Source: JALYXI01 sp963795835 (GTDB taxonomy: Bacteria > Acidobacteriota > Terriglobia > Bryobacterales > Bryobacteraceae). From it: 64,000 nucleotides of DNA. The translations under genes were made by a program, and so were the position numbers. Within the stretch, counting starts at the first letter, position 1; each line of letters opens with the position of its first letter. The stretch lies in contig CAWCJC010000006.1 in assembly GCA_963795835.1 (NCBI GenBank), positions 248,001 through 312,000 of the forward strand, read 5' to 3'. The notes beneath the pieces are model-generated. The model saw only the letters and a program-made list of their open reading frames with translations. It was not told the origin of the DNA and made no database searches. Shown piece by piece: positions 35,972-44,516 of the stretch.

Positions 35972-37761
35972 AATCCCTTGGCCTGCTCTTCCTGATCGTC
36001 GCGCAAGCGCTCGCGCAGCCTACCCTCACCAAAATTGAACCACCGAACTGGTGGCCGGGCCATACGCTCAATCCCGTCCGGCTACTCCTGCGCGGAAACC
36101 ATCTGCAAGGTGCCGGGTTAGAGGTAAGCGGCGGGCTCACCATCGCCCACACGCTTGTCAACGCCAAAGGCACGTATCTCTTTTGCGACCTGACCATACC
36201 CGAAGACGCCACGCCTGGAGAACGAACCATCACTGTGCGTACCACGGAAGGCACCGCCACAATCCCGTTTCGCGTCGACGCCCCCCTCCCCGCGAAAGGC
36301 CGCTTCCAAGGTTTTTCCTCCGACGACGTGATCTACCTTCTCATGCCCGACCGTTTCTCGAACGGCGACAAATCGAACGACGATCCCGCAATTTCGAAAG
36401 GCCTCTTCAATCCAAATGACCCACAGATGTACCACGGGGGCGACCTTCAAGGAGTCATCGATCGGCTCCCTTATCTGAAGACGCTCGGCATCACGGCCAT
36501 CTGGATGACCCCCGTTTACGAGAACGTCAATGAACTCAATTTCAAACAGGCAATCAATGGCAAGCCCCGCGCCGATTACCACGGTTATGGCGTGACCGAT
36601 TACTACGGCGTCGAAGAGCACTTCGGCAATGTCGCCCTGTTCCGCAAGCTTACCGACAGCGCCCACGCCCTAGGCATCAAGGTGATTCAGGATCAGGTGG
36701 CGAATCACACCGGCCCCTATCACCCATGGGTTGCGAACCCTCCTCTGCCCGATTGGTTCCATGGAACCGCCGCAAATCACGTCGACGAGACGTGGCAGAT
36801 TTGGACCTTGAACGATCCGAACGCTTCCGCCTCCGTTACGCGGCCCGTGCTCGATGGGTGGTTCAACAACGTGCTTCCGGACATGAATCAGGAGAACGCC
36901 GAAGTGGCACAGTATGAGATTCAGAACGCCTTATGGTGGGTTGGCGTGAGCGGCATCGACGGCATCCGGCAGGACACGCTGCCCTATGTTCCGCGAGGCT
37001 TCTGGAAGCCATGGTCCGCCGCCCTGAAGCGGCAATATCCGGACCTTCGCGTAGTGGGCGAAGTCTTCGATCAGGACCCCGCGCTAACCTCGTCGTTTCA
37101 GACGGACGACACCGGGATCGACAGTGTGTTCGATTTTCCGCTCTACTTCAAGCTGCGCGAAGTCTTCGCGCAAGGGCGTCAAGTCGAAGCGATTCCCAAG
37201 GTGCTCGCCCATGATGGGCTCTACCGGAATGCCGGTTCGCTGGTCACGTTCTTAGGCCTGCACGACGTAGCGCGATTTCTGAACGAGAAGAACGCAACCG
37301 TCAACTCGCTGAAACAGGCCTTCACGTGCCTTCTGACCACACGCGGAATCCCCATGATCTATTACGGCGACGAGATCGCCATGCGCGGCGGCGAAGATCC
37401 GGATAACCGCCGCGACTTCCCCGTCTCGGCCTTCCTGAACCGGCAAGGCGAACAGGCCGAAGTCTATAACCATGTCCGCACTCTGCTCGGGTTACGGGCT
37501 TCCCACATTGCCCTGCGGCAGGGCACCACCGCGAACCTGGCCGTTCAGCCCGATCAGTGGATCTATACCCGAACCGCGGAAGAGGAGATTGCGCTCGTCG
37601 CAATCAACACCGCGGCTGCCGAGGTCACCCTGCAGGTTCCGCTTCGGCGCGGAGGCGTTCTCGAAAGCGCCTTCGGCCCCATGAAGCAGGTGAACATCGA
37701 TTCCGGAACAGCGGACATTCGCATGCCCGCGCATTCCGCGCAGCTCTACTTCGTGCGGTGA
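35968..37761 (+). CDS. GH13 alpha-amylase/cyclomaltodextrinase-like, secreted
   Basis: A 597-residue enzyme with a signal peptide (SLGLLFLIVAQALAQ). An N-terminal Ig-like domain of the cyclomaltodextrinase type follows (about residues 18-100, IEPPNWWPG). The GH13 barrel contains YLLMPDRFSNGD, QVANHTGP, the nucleophile in GIRQDTLPYV (D336), the acid/base in VVGEVFDQD (E365) and the third aspartate in GLHDVARF (D433). The C-terminal beta domain ends SAQLYFVR. It degrades starch-like alpha-glucans or cyclodextrins outside the cytoplasm and is co-transcribed with the sugar transporter. The stop is one base from the convergent efp gene. Confidence 0.9.
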   Translation: MKSLGLLFLIVAQALAQPTLTKIEPPNWWPGHTLNPVRLLLRGNHLQGAGLEVSGGLTIAHTLVNAKGTYLFCDLTIPEDATPGERTITVRTTEGTATIPFRVDAPLPAKGRFQGFSSDDVIYLLMPDRFSNGDKSNDDPAISKGLFNPNDPQMYHGGDLQGVIDRLPYLKTLGITAIWMTPVYENVNELNFKQAINGKPRADYHGYGVTDYYGVEEHFGNVALFRKLTDSAHALGIKVIQDQVANHTGPYHPWVANPPLPDWFHGTAANHVDETWQIWTLNDPNASASVTRPVLDGWFNNVLPDMNQENAEVAQYEIQNALWWVGVSGIDGIRQDTLPYVPRGFWKPWSAALKRQYPDLRVVGEVFDQDPALTSSFQTDDTGIDSVFDFPLYFKLREVFAQGRQVEAIPKVLAHDGLYRNAGSLVTFLGLHDVARFLNEKNATVNSLKQAFTCLLTTRGIPMIYYGDEIAMRGGEDPDNRRDFPVSAFLNRQGEQAEVYNHVRTLLGLRASHIALRQGTTANLAVQPDQWIYTRTAEEEIALVAINTAAAEVTLQVPLRRGGVLESAFGPMKQVNIDSGTADIRMPAHSAQLYFVR

Positions 37762-37762
37762 A

Positions 37763-38320
37763 CTAAGCCCTCTCCTGGTAAGTGCCTTCCGCCGTATTCA
37801 CGCGGATGCGTTCGCCTTCCGTAATAAACGCCGGCACCTGCACCACCAGTCCGGTTTCCATCTTGGCCGGCTTGGTGACGTTTGAAACGGTCGAGCCTTT
37901 CAAACCTGGCTCGGTCTCGAGCACCGTCATCTCCACCGTGGCGGGAAGTTCCACGCCCATCGGCTTGCCTTCATAGAACTCGATGGCCACCTTCAGATTC
38001 GGCGTCAGGTAATCGGTCGCATCGCCCAGAATGTCCTTCGTCAGATGCATCTGCTCGAAGTTCTCGGTATTCATGAAGTAATAGGATTCGCCATCATCGT
38101 AGAGATATTCGAACTCCTGCTCGTCCATGATCGCGCGCTCCACCTTGTCGTCGGAGCTAAAACGATGGTCGGTCATGGAGCCGTTGCGCAGCATGCGCAT
38201 TCTCACCTGAACGAAGCCGCGCAGGTTGCCCGGAGTGCGGTGGGACATGCTGAAGATCGAATAAAGTTCATTGTTGAACTTGATGATCATCCCCGGGCGC
38301 AATTGTGTTGACGTAATCAT
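37763..38320 (-). CDS. efp: Elongation factor P
   Basis: 185 residues with the three-domain EF-P layout: domain I (LRPGMIIKFNNELYSIFS), the OB domain II (TDYLTPNLKVAIEFYEGKPM) and domain III ending VNTAEGTYQERA. It relieves ribosome stalling at proline runs. The tip loop reads HRTPGNLRG: the residue aligned with E. coli K34 is asparagine (N32), with arginine two positions on. Classical EpmA lysylation would therefore have no lysine to modify. The gene is last in a minus-strand cluster, 4 bases after the Gfo/Idh/MocA stop, and is convergent with the amylase. Confidence 0.93.
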   Translation of the reverse strand: MITSTQLRPGMIIKFNNELYSIFSMSHRTPGNLRGFVQVRMRMLRNGSMTDHRFSSDDKVERAIMDEQEFEYLYDDGESYYFMNTENFEQMHLTKDILGDATDYLTPNLKVAIEFYEGKPMGVELPATVEMTVLETEPGLKGSTVSNVTKPAKMETGLVVQVPAFITEGERIRVNTAEGTYQERA

Positions 38321-38324
38321 ATTT

Positions 38325-39518
38325 TTAGAATGGCAGGATCTCTTCCCGAATGGGGTCGAAATCGATGCGGCGTCGTTGCATATAACTGATGTTGCCTAAG
38401 TGCGAGGCCTGGGCGGAACGGTGCCCGATCAGAACGTCGCCGTTCGGCAGCTTCCGCGTCTTCACGCAGTCCAGGAAGTTGTTCACGTGGTCGAGCGTCA
38501 AATCATGCGGGGCCGCCTTCACGATCACAGGCGTCACGTTGCGGCCCTTCGGGTAGTACTCGTAGTGGGCACGATCGATCAGCAGACGGCCTTCGGTGCC
38601 GCACATCTCGATCGCCGCGCCGGTTACGCCGGGAGCGAGCGTCGCCTCAAAGGTCGCGGTGTACTCGCCCGGATATTCAAGCAGCACGTTGATCGTGTCC
38701 GGCGCCGTGCGGCCGTCTTTATAGTTATAGACTCCGCCCGCGGCCTGCGCCGAAGTGGGCACATCGTGGCCCATGAACATGTGCACCACATCGATCCAGT
38801 GTGTGAACAGGTCGGTCACCTGTCCGCCACCGAAATCGAGATACGCGCGCCAGTTCCAATACTGTTGCGGATCCCAGTCACGCCACTTGACCGGGCCCAG
38901 AAAGCGCGACCAGTCAAGGTTCGAAGGCTTGGTTTGCAGCGATTCAGGCGCCTTGCGCAGATGGTAGGTGTTGCCATGCCACCAGGTACGCGCGAGCGTG
39001 ATCTTGCCGAGCTTGCCCGTATCGAAGTAGTCGCGTTTCGCTTGCAGGTAATGAATTCCGGAGCGCTGCTGCATTCCGACCTGACAGATGCGCTCATTGA
39101 TGCGCGCCGCCTTTACGATCGGCGGACCTTCTTCCGGCTTGAGCGTGAGCGGCTTTTCCACATAGACGTCCTTCCCGGCGTTCAGCGCGTCTGTGGCGAT
39201 TGTGGCGTGCCAGTGATCGGGCGTCGCGATCAGGCACATATCCACCTCTTTCATCTCAAGCAGCCGCTGATGCTGCTTGAAGTCCTTCGCTTTCGGCGCT
39301 TTCGAACGCGCCTGATCGATGTTGGCCGCGTAGATATCGCACACGGCCACCACATCGACGTTGCTGTTCATCTGAAACTGGCTCATGTCGAAGCGGCCCC
39401 GTTCGCCGGCTCCGATCAGGCCCAGATTCATCCGGTCATTCGCGCCTTTGATGCGGGAATAGGAAGCGGCCGTGAGCGCAACGGCCGAACCGCGCAGCAG
39501 ATCTCGTCGAGTGTTCAT
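38325..39518 (-). CDS. Gfo/Idh/MocA-family oxidoreductase, Tat-exported
   Basis: 397 residues. The start MNTRRDLLRGSAVALTAASY is a twin-arginine signal. The NAD-binding Rossmann region begins LGLIGAGERGRFD, and the catalytic-region motif is YVEKPLTLKPEEGP with its conserved EKP lysine. The substrate domain contains WHGNTYHLRKAPES and FTHWIDVVHMFMG. These enzymes oxidise or reduce sugars and inositols using a tightly bound nicotinamide cofactor. It follows the gluconate-dehydrogenase-like small subunit by one base and the GMC gene beyond it, pointing to a periplasmic sugar-oxidation route, possibly via 3-keto-sugars (inference). Confidence 0.88.
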   Translation of the reverse strand: MNTRRDLLRGSAVALTAASYSRIKGANDRMNLGLIGAGERGRFDMSQFQMNSNVDVVAVCDIYAANIDQARSKAPKAKDFKQHQRLLEMKEVDMCLIATPDHWHATIATDALNAGKDVYVEKPLTLKPEEGPPIVKAARINERICQVGMQQRSGIHYLQAKRDYFDTGKLGKITLARTWWHGNTYHLRKAPESLQTKPSNLDWSRFLGPVKWRDWDPQQYWNWRAYLDFGGGQVTDLFTHWIDVVHMFMGHDVPTSAQAAGGVYNYKDGRTAPDTINVLLEYPGEYTATFEATLAPGVTGAAIEMCGTEGRLLIDRAHYEYYPKGRNVTPVIVKAAPHDLTLDHVNNFLDCVKTRKLPNGDVLIGHRSAQASHLGNISYMQRRRIDFDPIREEILPF

Positions 39519-39519
39519 A

Positions 39520-40101
39520 TTAGTGTTCGTGAACCTCCGTGCATCCGGGGAAGGATGCCAGGGCTACATTGCCCTTATATCCTAATTCGGTTTCCAGGCC
39601 GGCTTGCGAAGTGTAGTATCCATCCGCCGTCATCGACTTCACCGCGCGGAAGAAAACCACTTCCACGGGCTTCATCTCCATCTTGTCGGCGCGTTCGCAA
39701 AGCGGTGTCAGAAACGCAACCTGGTCCGGCTCGGTGAGTTCCAGGAAAACCTTGCCGTACGTTTTTCGGGCAGCCTTGTCCAGGGCCCGCACGCCTTCCC
39801 GATACCGGACCTGCATGTCCGGATTCGCGCTCAGCGCGCCATCGATGTACTTCGGCACTCCCGCGGCAACAGCGCCCGGTGTGTCGGTCGGCGGAATGAT
39901 TAAATCCGACATGCGCGAAACGACGGCGAGTTCGTGCGCGGTCAAAAACTTGGGCGTGAATGGTCCGGCCGCGGCGGGCGTCGCTTGCTTGCCGGCTTGA
40001 TCATGCAAATGTTGGCCATAGAGTTCATCGGCGCCGAACGGAAACGCGCACGTCGCTCCGATTGCGCCGATGATCTTCAGTGAATCTCTTCGGGAGTCCA
40101 T
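39520..40101 (-). CDS. Gluconate 2-dehydrogenase subunit 3-like protein
   Basis: 193 residues starting MDSRRDSLKIIGAIGATCAF, a twin-arginine export signal. The rest matches the small third subunit of membrane-bound gluconate 2-dehydrogenase-type enzymes: FLTAHELAVVSRMSDLIIPP, TPGAVAAGVPKYIDGAL, FLTPLCERADKME and the C-terminal TSQAGLETELGYKGN. It has no cofactor site and is thought to help export or fold the GMC flavoprotein partner, which is encoded 2 bases upstream. The tight spacing supports a stable two-subunit enzyme. Confidence 0.85.
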   Translation of the reverse strand: MDSRRDSLKIIGAIGATCAFPFGADELYGQHLHDQAGKQATPAAAGPFTPKFLTAHELAVVSRMSDLIIPPTDTPGAVAAGVPKYIDGALSANPDMQVRYREGVRALDKAARKTYGKVFLELTEPDQVAFLTPLCERADKMEMKPVEVVFFRAVKSMTADGYYTSQAGLETELGYKGNVALASFPGCTEVHEH

Positions 40102-40103
40102 GC

Positions 40104-41645
40104 TTACACTTCTCCTTTCTTGAAGCGGTCGGCCAGATGATCGGCCGTGCGGGCGGCAAGCGCCATAATCGTGAGCGTTGGGTTCTTCTCGGACGAGGAC
40201 GGGAACACGCTCGCATCCAGAACATAGAGGTTCTTGTGGTCGTGCGTCTGGCAGAAAGCGTCGACCACCGAAGTTCGCGGGTCCGTCCCCATGCGGCAGC
40301 CCCCAATTTCATGATTGGTCACGGGAGTCTGGCCGACCGAGAGAATCTCTGCCCCGGCGGACTTCAGGATCTCGACCGACCATCGGTTCATATCGTGGAA
40401 GATCTTCCAATCGTTGTCTTTCCAGACCACGGTGCGCCGGGCCGTGGGCAAGCCGTACATGTCGAGTTTGCTGTAGTCGAGATCGACGAAGGAATCCTTA
40501 TTCGGCAGCATCTCGCCATAAGGGGAGAAAGTCACGAACGCCGGATAGCGGTCTTTGACAGCCTGCTTGTAGCTCTTGCCGAAGCCGGGCAGCGTCCGGG
40601 CCCAACCCACCGCACGCCGGTTCTGATAATTGAACTGAGCGCCGAAGCTGCGGGCGTAATCGCGCTTGCGCTCATGCATGAAGCTCGGGAGATAAGCGTG
40701 GTCAAGGAAGCCCTCATCGTCCGTGGTGGGCTTGCCGATCAGGCCGGTCAGACAGGCCTGCACGCCTCCTGTGAAGTGGGGGATGAAGTTCTTGCCCAGC
40801 TCACCGGAAGAGTTGGCAAGGCCCGACATCTGGAGAAGCGCGATAGATTGCGCGCATGCACAGGCCACGATCACCGCGCGCGCTTGGACTTCACCTTCGC
40901 CGCCGGTCACGCGGTCCAGATAGCTAACGCCCGTGGCGCGGTTTTCCTTCGAAACTTGGACCTTGCGCACCACGGCATTGTGAAGAATCTCCAGCTTCCC
41001 GGTCCGAAGCGCCGGGAGCATGTGAACATCGGCGGAGTTGTACTTAGCGACCACATCGCAGCCGGACATGCAGTTGCCGCAGAAGTGGCACGCGGGCCGG
41101 GTTTTGCTCGCGACACTGAGCGTCGCCTTGCGAACGTGGATGATCTTGATCCCAAGCTTCTGCGCGCCGCTCAGGATCATGCGGTCGCTGCACTTCATCG
41201 GGACGGGGGGCAGAAAGTTGCCGTCGGGAAGATCAGTCAGCCCGTCGCGATTCCCGCAGACGCCCACTTCGCGCTCGACGATGTCGTAATAAGGCGCAAG
41301 ATCAGGGTAGTCAATCGGCCAATCTTCACCCGCGCCTTCGATCGATTTGCCCTTGAAATCGCGATGGCTATAGCGCCAGGCAACCGCGTTCCAAAGCATG
41401 GTCTTGCCGCCGACGCCCCGGGAGCGTTCCGAATCGAAGCCCGCTACGCCCGGCTTCATCGTCGGGATGTGGCGGTCTTCGAATTGGTACGGCATCGCGT
41501 GCGTGTTAAACGCGGTCCGCGTATTGACCTTGGGGCCGCCTTCGACCACGATGACATCCACGCCCTTGCGGGCCAGGTGAGCCGAAACCGTTCCGCCGCC
41601 GGCCCCGGAGCCGACCACGCACACATCGTAGATTTTGCTTGCCAA
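40104..41645 (-). CDS. GMC-family flavoprotein oxidoreductase (sugar dehydrogenase large subunit)
   Basis: 513 residues starting with TTG at 41645. The FAD Rossmann motif is DVCVVGSGAGGGTVSAHLA (about residues 7-25). Mid-protein ACHFCGNCMSGCDV is a cysteine cluster seen in gluconate- and fructose-dehydrogenase-like large subunits. The C-terminal catalytic part has NHEIGGCRMGTDP, and FPSSSEKNPTLTIMALA binds FAD. It lacks its own signal peptide and probably travels with the Tat-tagged small subunit encoded next. Expected reaction: oxidation of a sugar hydroxyl with transfer to a cytochrome or quinone. The substrate is not identifiable. Confidence 0.87.
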   Translation of the reverse strand: MASKIYDVCVVGSGAGGGTVSAHLARKGVDVIVVEGGPKVNTRTAFNTHAMPYQFEDRHIPTMKPGVAGFDSERSRGVGGKTMLWNAVAWRYSHRDFKGKSIEGAGEDWPIDYPDLAPYYDIVEREVGVCGNRDGLTDLPDGNFLPPVPMKCSDRMILSGAQKLGIKIIHVRKATLSVASKTRPACHFCGNCMSGCDVVAKYNSADVHMLPALRTGKLEILHNAVVRKVQVSKENRATGVSYLDRVTGGEGEVQARAVIVACACAQSIALLQMSGLANSSGELGKNFIPHFTGGVQACLTGLIGKPTTDDEGFLDHAYLPSFMHERKRDYARSFGAQFNYQNRRAVGWARTLPGFGKSYKQAVKDRYPAFVTFSPYGEMLPNKDSFVDLDYSKLDMYGLPTARRTVVWKDNDWKIFHDMNRWSVEILKSAGAEILSVGQTPVTNHEIGGCRMGTDPRTSVVDAFCQTHDHKNLYVLDASVFPSSSEKNPTLTIMALAARTADHLADRFKKGEV

Positions 41646-41655
41646 CGTTTGCCGC

Positions 41656-43734
41656 CTACCAGTTCAGAAGCTTCTCGGCTTCCCGCACCACGTCCTCGGT
41701 CTGGGGAAGGATCGCGTTTTCTAACTGAGGATGATATCCCACCCAGGTGTCCAGCGCACCTATACGCCGGACGGGAGCGTCGAGCGAGGAGAACAGTTCA
41801 TCGGCAATGCGGGCGGCGATTTCGGCTCCGTATCCCCATGAGATCGTGTCCTCGTGAACAATGAGCACGCGCGCCGTCTTCTCCACAGACGCGCGAATCG
41901 CATCCCAATCGTAGGGCGAGAGACTGCGCAAGTCGATCACTTCCACCGAGTAATCGGAGTTCTTCTTCTCCAGTTGCTGCGCGGCCATCAGCGACTTCTG
42001 CACCAGTGCTCCGAAGGTCACGATGGTGAGCGCGCTCCCTTCCTTCACCACCTTCGCTTTTCCGAGAGGAATGGTGTAGTCAATACCGGGATGCGGAGCC
42101 CGGTTGTAGATTTCGCGGTATAGCTTCTTGTGTTCCAGGAACAGTATCGGATCGTCGCTTCGGATAGCGGTTCGCAGCAGGCCGCAAGCATCGGAAGCGT
42201 TCGAAGGCATCACCACCCGCAACCCTGGAATGTGGGTAAAAATCGACTCGCCCGATTGCGAATGATAAATGGACCCGCTGTGATAGCCGCCGATCGGGAC
42301 GCGGATAACCACCGGGCAGGAGAAACTTCCGTTCGAGCGCCAGCGCAGCGTCGCCAGTTCATCGCGAATCTGCATCATGGCTGGCCAGATGTAATCGAAA
42401 AACTGAATTTCGACCACGGGCGTCATTCCTACGGTCGCCATCCCGATCGCACGGCCCACAATGGCAGCTTCGGCAATTGGCGCATTGAAGCACCGGCGGC
42501 TTCCAAACTCGGTTTGCAGGCCTGCGGTAACTTTGAACACGCCGCCCTTGCCCTTCACTTCGCAGAGACTCTCTTCGCGGGAGCAATCGGCAACGTCTTC
42601 GCCGAAAACCACCATATTCGGATCGCGCCGCATCTCCTCGGCGAGGGTTGTATTGATCATGTCCAGCATGGTTTTCGGCTCCCCCGTGGGTTGTTCGAGG
42701 GCGCTGAATGACGGCTGGTGCGGGCTGTAAAGGTTTTCGAGAGCGGTTTCCGGGGCCGGTGGCTTGGCTTCAAGCGCAATCTCAAGAGCCTGTTGCAGTT
42801 CCAAGTCAACTGCTTCCTTCAGGCTTTGCAAAGCGGAAGCATCAGTGACGCGATCTTCCAGGAGCTGCTTCGAGAAATTAACAACCGGGTCCCGCGTGGC
42901 TTCCTTCGCCCTTTCCGCTGCGGTACGGTAGAACTTCTCATCGTCGGAGAGCGAATGAGAGTAAAGGCGCGCCAGATGTCCGTGAACTACCGCCGGACCC
43001 TTGCCGGACCGGCAATGCTCCACTGCTTCAGTAAGAACCGCCGACGAAGCGGAAAAATCCGAGCCATCCACTTCCCGGATCCACAGTTCGGGAAAACCGG
43101 TCAGCAGGCGAGAAATGTTACCGCCGGGAGTCTGGTAATCCGCCGGAACGGAGATGGCGTAACCGTTATCCTGGATCAGAAAGATGACGGGAAGCCGCCG
43201 AAGCGTGGCGGCGTTCACCGCCTCCCAAAACTCGCCCTCGCTGGTGGCGCCTTCGCCGGAACTCACCAGCGTAACCCGGTCCGACTTCGGGTCCAGATAA
43301 CGGCATGCTTCGGCGCATCCAATTGCCTGCAAAAACTGAGTTCCCGTCGGCGAGGAAGAACTAACGATATTTCGGGTGGGGTCGCTCCAGTGCGAAGGCA
43401 TCTGGCGCCCCCCGGAAGCGGGGTCGGAAGCAGCCCCCACGGCTTGCAGCAGCATCTCGAGCGGCGTTACCCCAAGCGCCAATGCGAGAGCGCGATCGCG
43501 GTAATAGGGGTAAGTCCAATCGTAGCCGGGCCGGAGTGCCAGACCGGCAGCGGTTTGCAGCGCTTCGTGCCCTGCCCCGCTAACCTGGAAGTAGATGCGG
43601 TTCTGGCGCTTGAGCAGGATCTCGCGATCGTCAATCCGGCGGGAGGTGTACATCAGCCGGAAGGCTTTCAGGAGTGTGTCGGACCCGGAAAGAGGTTGCG
43701 TGCCAAGGTGCGGCTCTTCCGTCTGCGCAAGCAT
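41656..43734 (-). CDS. 2-oxoacid dehydrogenase E1, fused alpha and beta subunits
   Basis: About 692 residues. Residues 1-330 are the E1 alpha part with the thiamine-diphosphate motif SGEGATSEGEFWEAVNAA and QDNGYAIS. Residues about 360-692 are the E1 beta part (MINTTLAEEMRRDPNMVVFG, FNAPIAEAAIVGRAIGMA, VIDLRSLSPYDWDAI). The family decarboxylates branched-chain 2-oxoacids or pyruvate in a multienzyme complex; branched-chain specificity is likely but not certain. The start is ATG at 43734, with GGAGGGA about 12 bases upstream; the frame is open further upstream but without family similarity. E2 and E3 genes are not adjacent. The GMC cluster starts 10 bases downstream. Confidence 0.88.
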   Translation of the reverse strand: MLAQTEEPHLGTQPLSGSDTLLKAFRLMYTSRRIDDREILLKRQNRIYFQVSGAGHEALQTAAGLALRPGYDWTYPYYRDRALALALGVTPLEMLLQAVGAASDPASGGRQMPSHWSDPTRNIVSSSSPTGTQFLQAIGCAEACRYLDPKSDRVTLVSSGEGATSEGEFWEAVNAATLRRLPVIFLIQDNGYAISVPADYQTPGGNISRLLTGFPELWIREVDGSDFSASSAVLTEAVEHCRSGKGPAVVHGHLARLYSHSLSDDEKFYRTAAERAKEATRDPVVNFSKQLLEDRVTDASALQSLKEAVDLELQQALEIALEAKPPAPETALENLYSPHQPSFSALEQPTGEPKTMLDMINTTLAEEMRRDPNMVVFGEDVADCSREESLCEVKGKGGVFKVTAGLQTEFGSRRCFNAPIAEAAIVGRAIGMATVGMTPVVEIQFFDYIWPAMMQIRDELATLRWRSNGSFSCPVVIRVPIGGYHSGSIYHSQSGESIFTHIPGLRVVMPSNASDACGLLRTAIRSDDPILFLEHKKLYREIYNRAPHPGIDYTIPLGKAKVVKEGSALTIVTFGALVQKSLMAAQQLEKKNSDYSVEVIDLRSLSPYDWDAIRASVEKTARVLIVHEDTISWGYGAEIAARIADELFSSLDAPVRRIGALDTWVGYHPQLENAILPQTEDVVREAEKLLNW

Positions 43735-43847
43735 GAAAATTGATCGTTCCCTCCTTACCAAGTGTACGCCTGCTGAAACACGAGTTTTGGGTGGGCAGAT
43801 ACGGTCTAGGGAGAGTCTTTTCAGAAAAATGCTAATTTGGAGTTGCA

Positions 43848-44132
43848 CTGCCCGCGATTGCAGCTATCACCTTCGAACTAAGGATCGATCACGCCCAGTC
43901 GCTTAAGGATAAGCGGCAGGTGGTCAAGAGTCTCAAGGACCGTCTTCGCGGACGATTCAACGTCGCCGTGGCGGAGATTGACGATCAGGATCTCTGGCAG
44001 CGAGGAGTAATTGCTGCCGTTACCGTGGCGAGTTCCCGGCTGGTCGCGGAAGAAACAGTATCCCGCGTCGAGCAGGAAGCGTCTCACCTTCTGGGCGCAA
44101 TGCTGGTCCGGGCGGATGTAGAGTGGCTGTGA
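43848..44132 (+). CDS. DUF503 (YlxP-like) protein with probable CTG start
   Basis: A 94-residue protein typical of DUF503: ITFELRIDHAQSLKDKRQVV then KSLKDRLRGRFNVAVAEID and DLWQRGVIAAVTVAS. An internal GTG at 43920 would remove the most conserved first 24 residues. The frame upstream has no ATG, GTG or TTG before a stop at 43833-43835. A CTG at 43848, with GGAG 5 bases before it, gives exactly the family length. This family is commonly encoded next to rbfA and infB, and here rbfA follows after 9 bases. A role in ribosome maturation or RNA binding is presumed. Confidence 0.75.
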   Translation: MPAIAAITFELRIDHAQSLKDKRQVVKSLKDRLRGRFNVAVAEIDDQDLWQRGVIAAVTVASSRLVAEETVSRVEQEASHLLGAMLVRADVEWL

Positions 44133-44141
44133 AAAGTAGAC

Positions 44142-44516
44142 ATGGACAAACGTAGAACAGCCCGCGTAGGACAGGCAATCCGGGAAGAACTTTCGGAGCT
44201 GATCTCCTTTGAAATGAACGACCCACGGCTGAAATCCGTAACCGTCGCGGAAGTGGATGTAACGCCGGACGGCCGGCAAGCGACTGTAAAGGTAGAGGTA
44301 TTTGGTACGCCTGAGGAACAAAAAGACGCGATGGCCGCCCTGCAGCATTCTGCCGGCTTCCTCCGTCACCAGGTAGCGTCCCGAATGGACTTGCGCCATG
44401 CGCCCGAACTGCTGTTCCACGCCGATTCGGGAATGGCCGCGCAGTCACGCGTAGAAACGCTTTTACAGCGCGTCAAAAAAAGCCGGCGTGGGCCCGGGGA
44501 TGCGGCCGATTCCTAA
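44142..44516 (+). CDS. rbfA: Ribosome-binding factor A
   Basis: 124 residues with the KH-like RbfA fold: RRTARVGQAIREELSELI, NDPRLKSVTVAEVDVTPDG, ATVKVEVFGTPEEQ, LRHQVASRMDLRHAPELLF and HADSGMAAQSRVETLL. It acts in late 30S maturation and 16S 5'-end processing. It sits between DUF503 and apbE on one transcript; its last 17 bases overlap the apbE start region. Confidence 0.93.
   Translation: MDKRRTARVGQAIREELSELISFEMNDPRLKSVTVAEVDVTPDGRQATVKVEVFGTPEEQKDAMAALQHSAGFLRHQVASRMDLRHAPELLFHADSGMAAQSRVETLLQRVKKSRRGPGDAADS

Noticed and set aside
38400..39737. 445-codon plus-strand frame opposite Gfo/Idh/MocA
   Set aside because: It is antisense shadow; the opposite strand has a Tat signal and complete oxidoreductase motifs.
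40080..41864. 594-codon plus-strand frame opposite the GMC gene
   Set aside because: It is antisense shadow of the FAD-motif-containing minus-strand gene, with no recognisable domain.
42718..43743. 341-codon plus-strand frame opposite the E1 dehydrogenase
   Set aside because: It is antisense shadow of a clear thiamine-diphosphate enzyme.
43920..44132. GTG at 43920 as the DUF503 start
   Set aside because: It removes the most conserved SLKDKR region, which is encoded upstream in the same frame.
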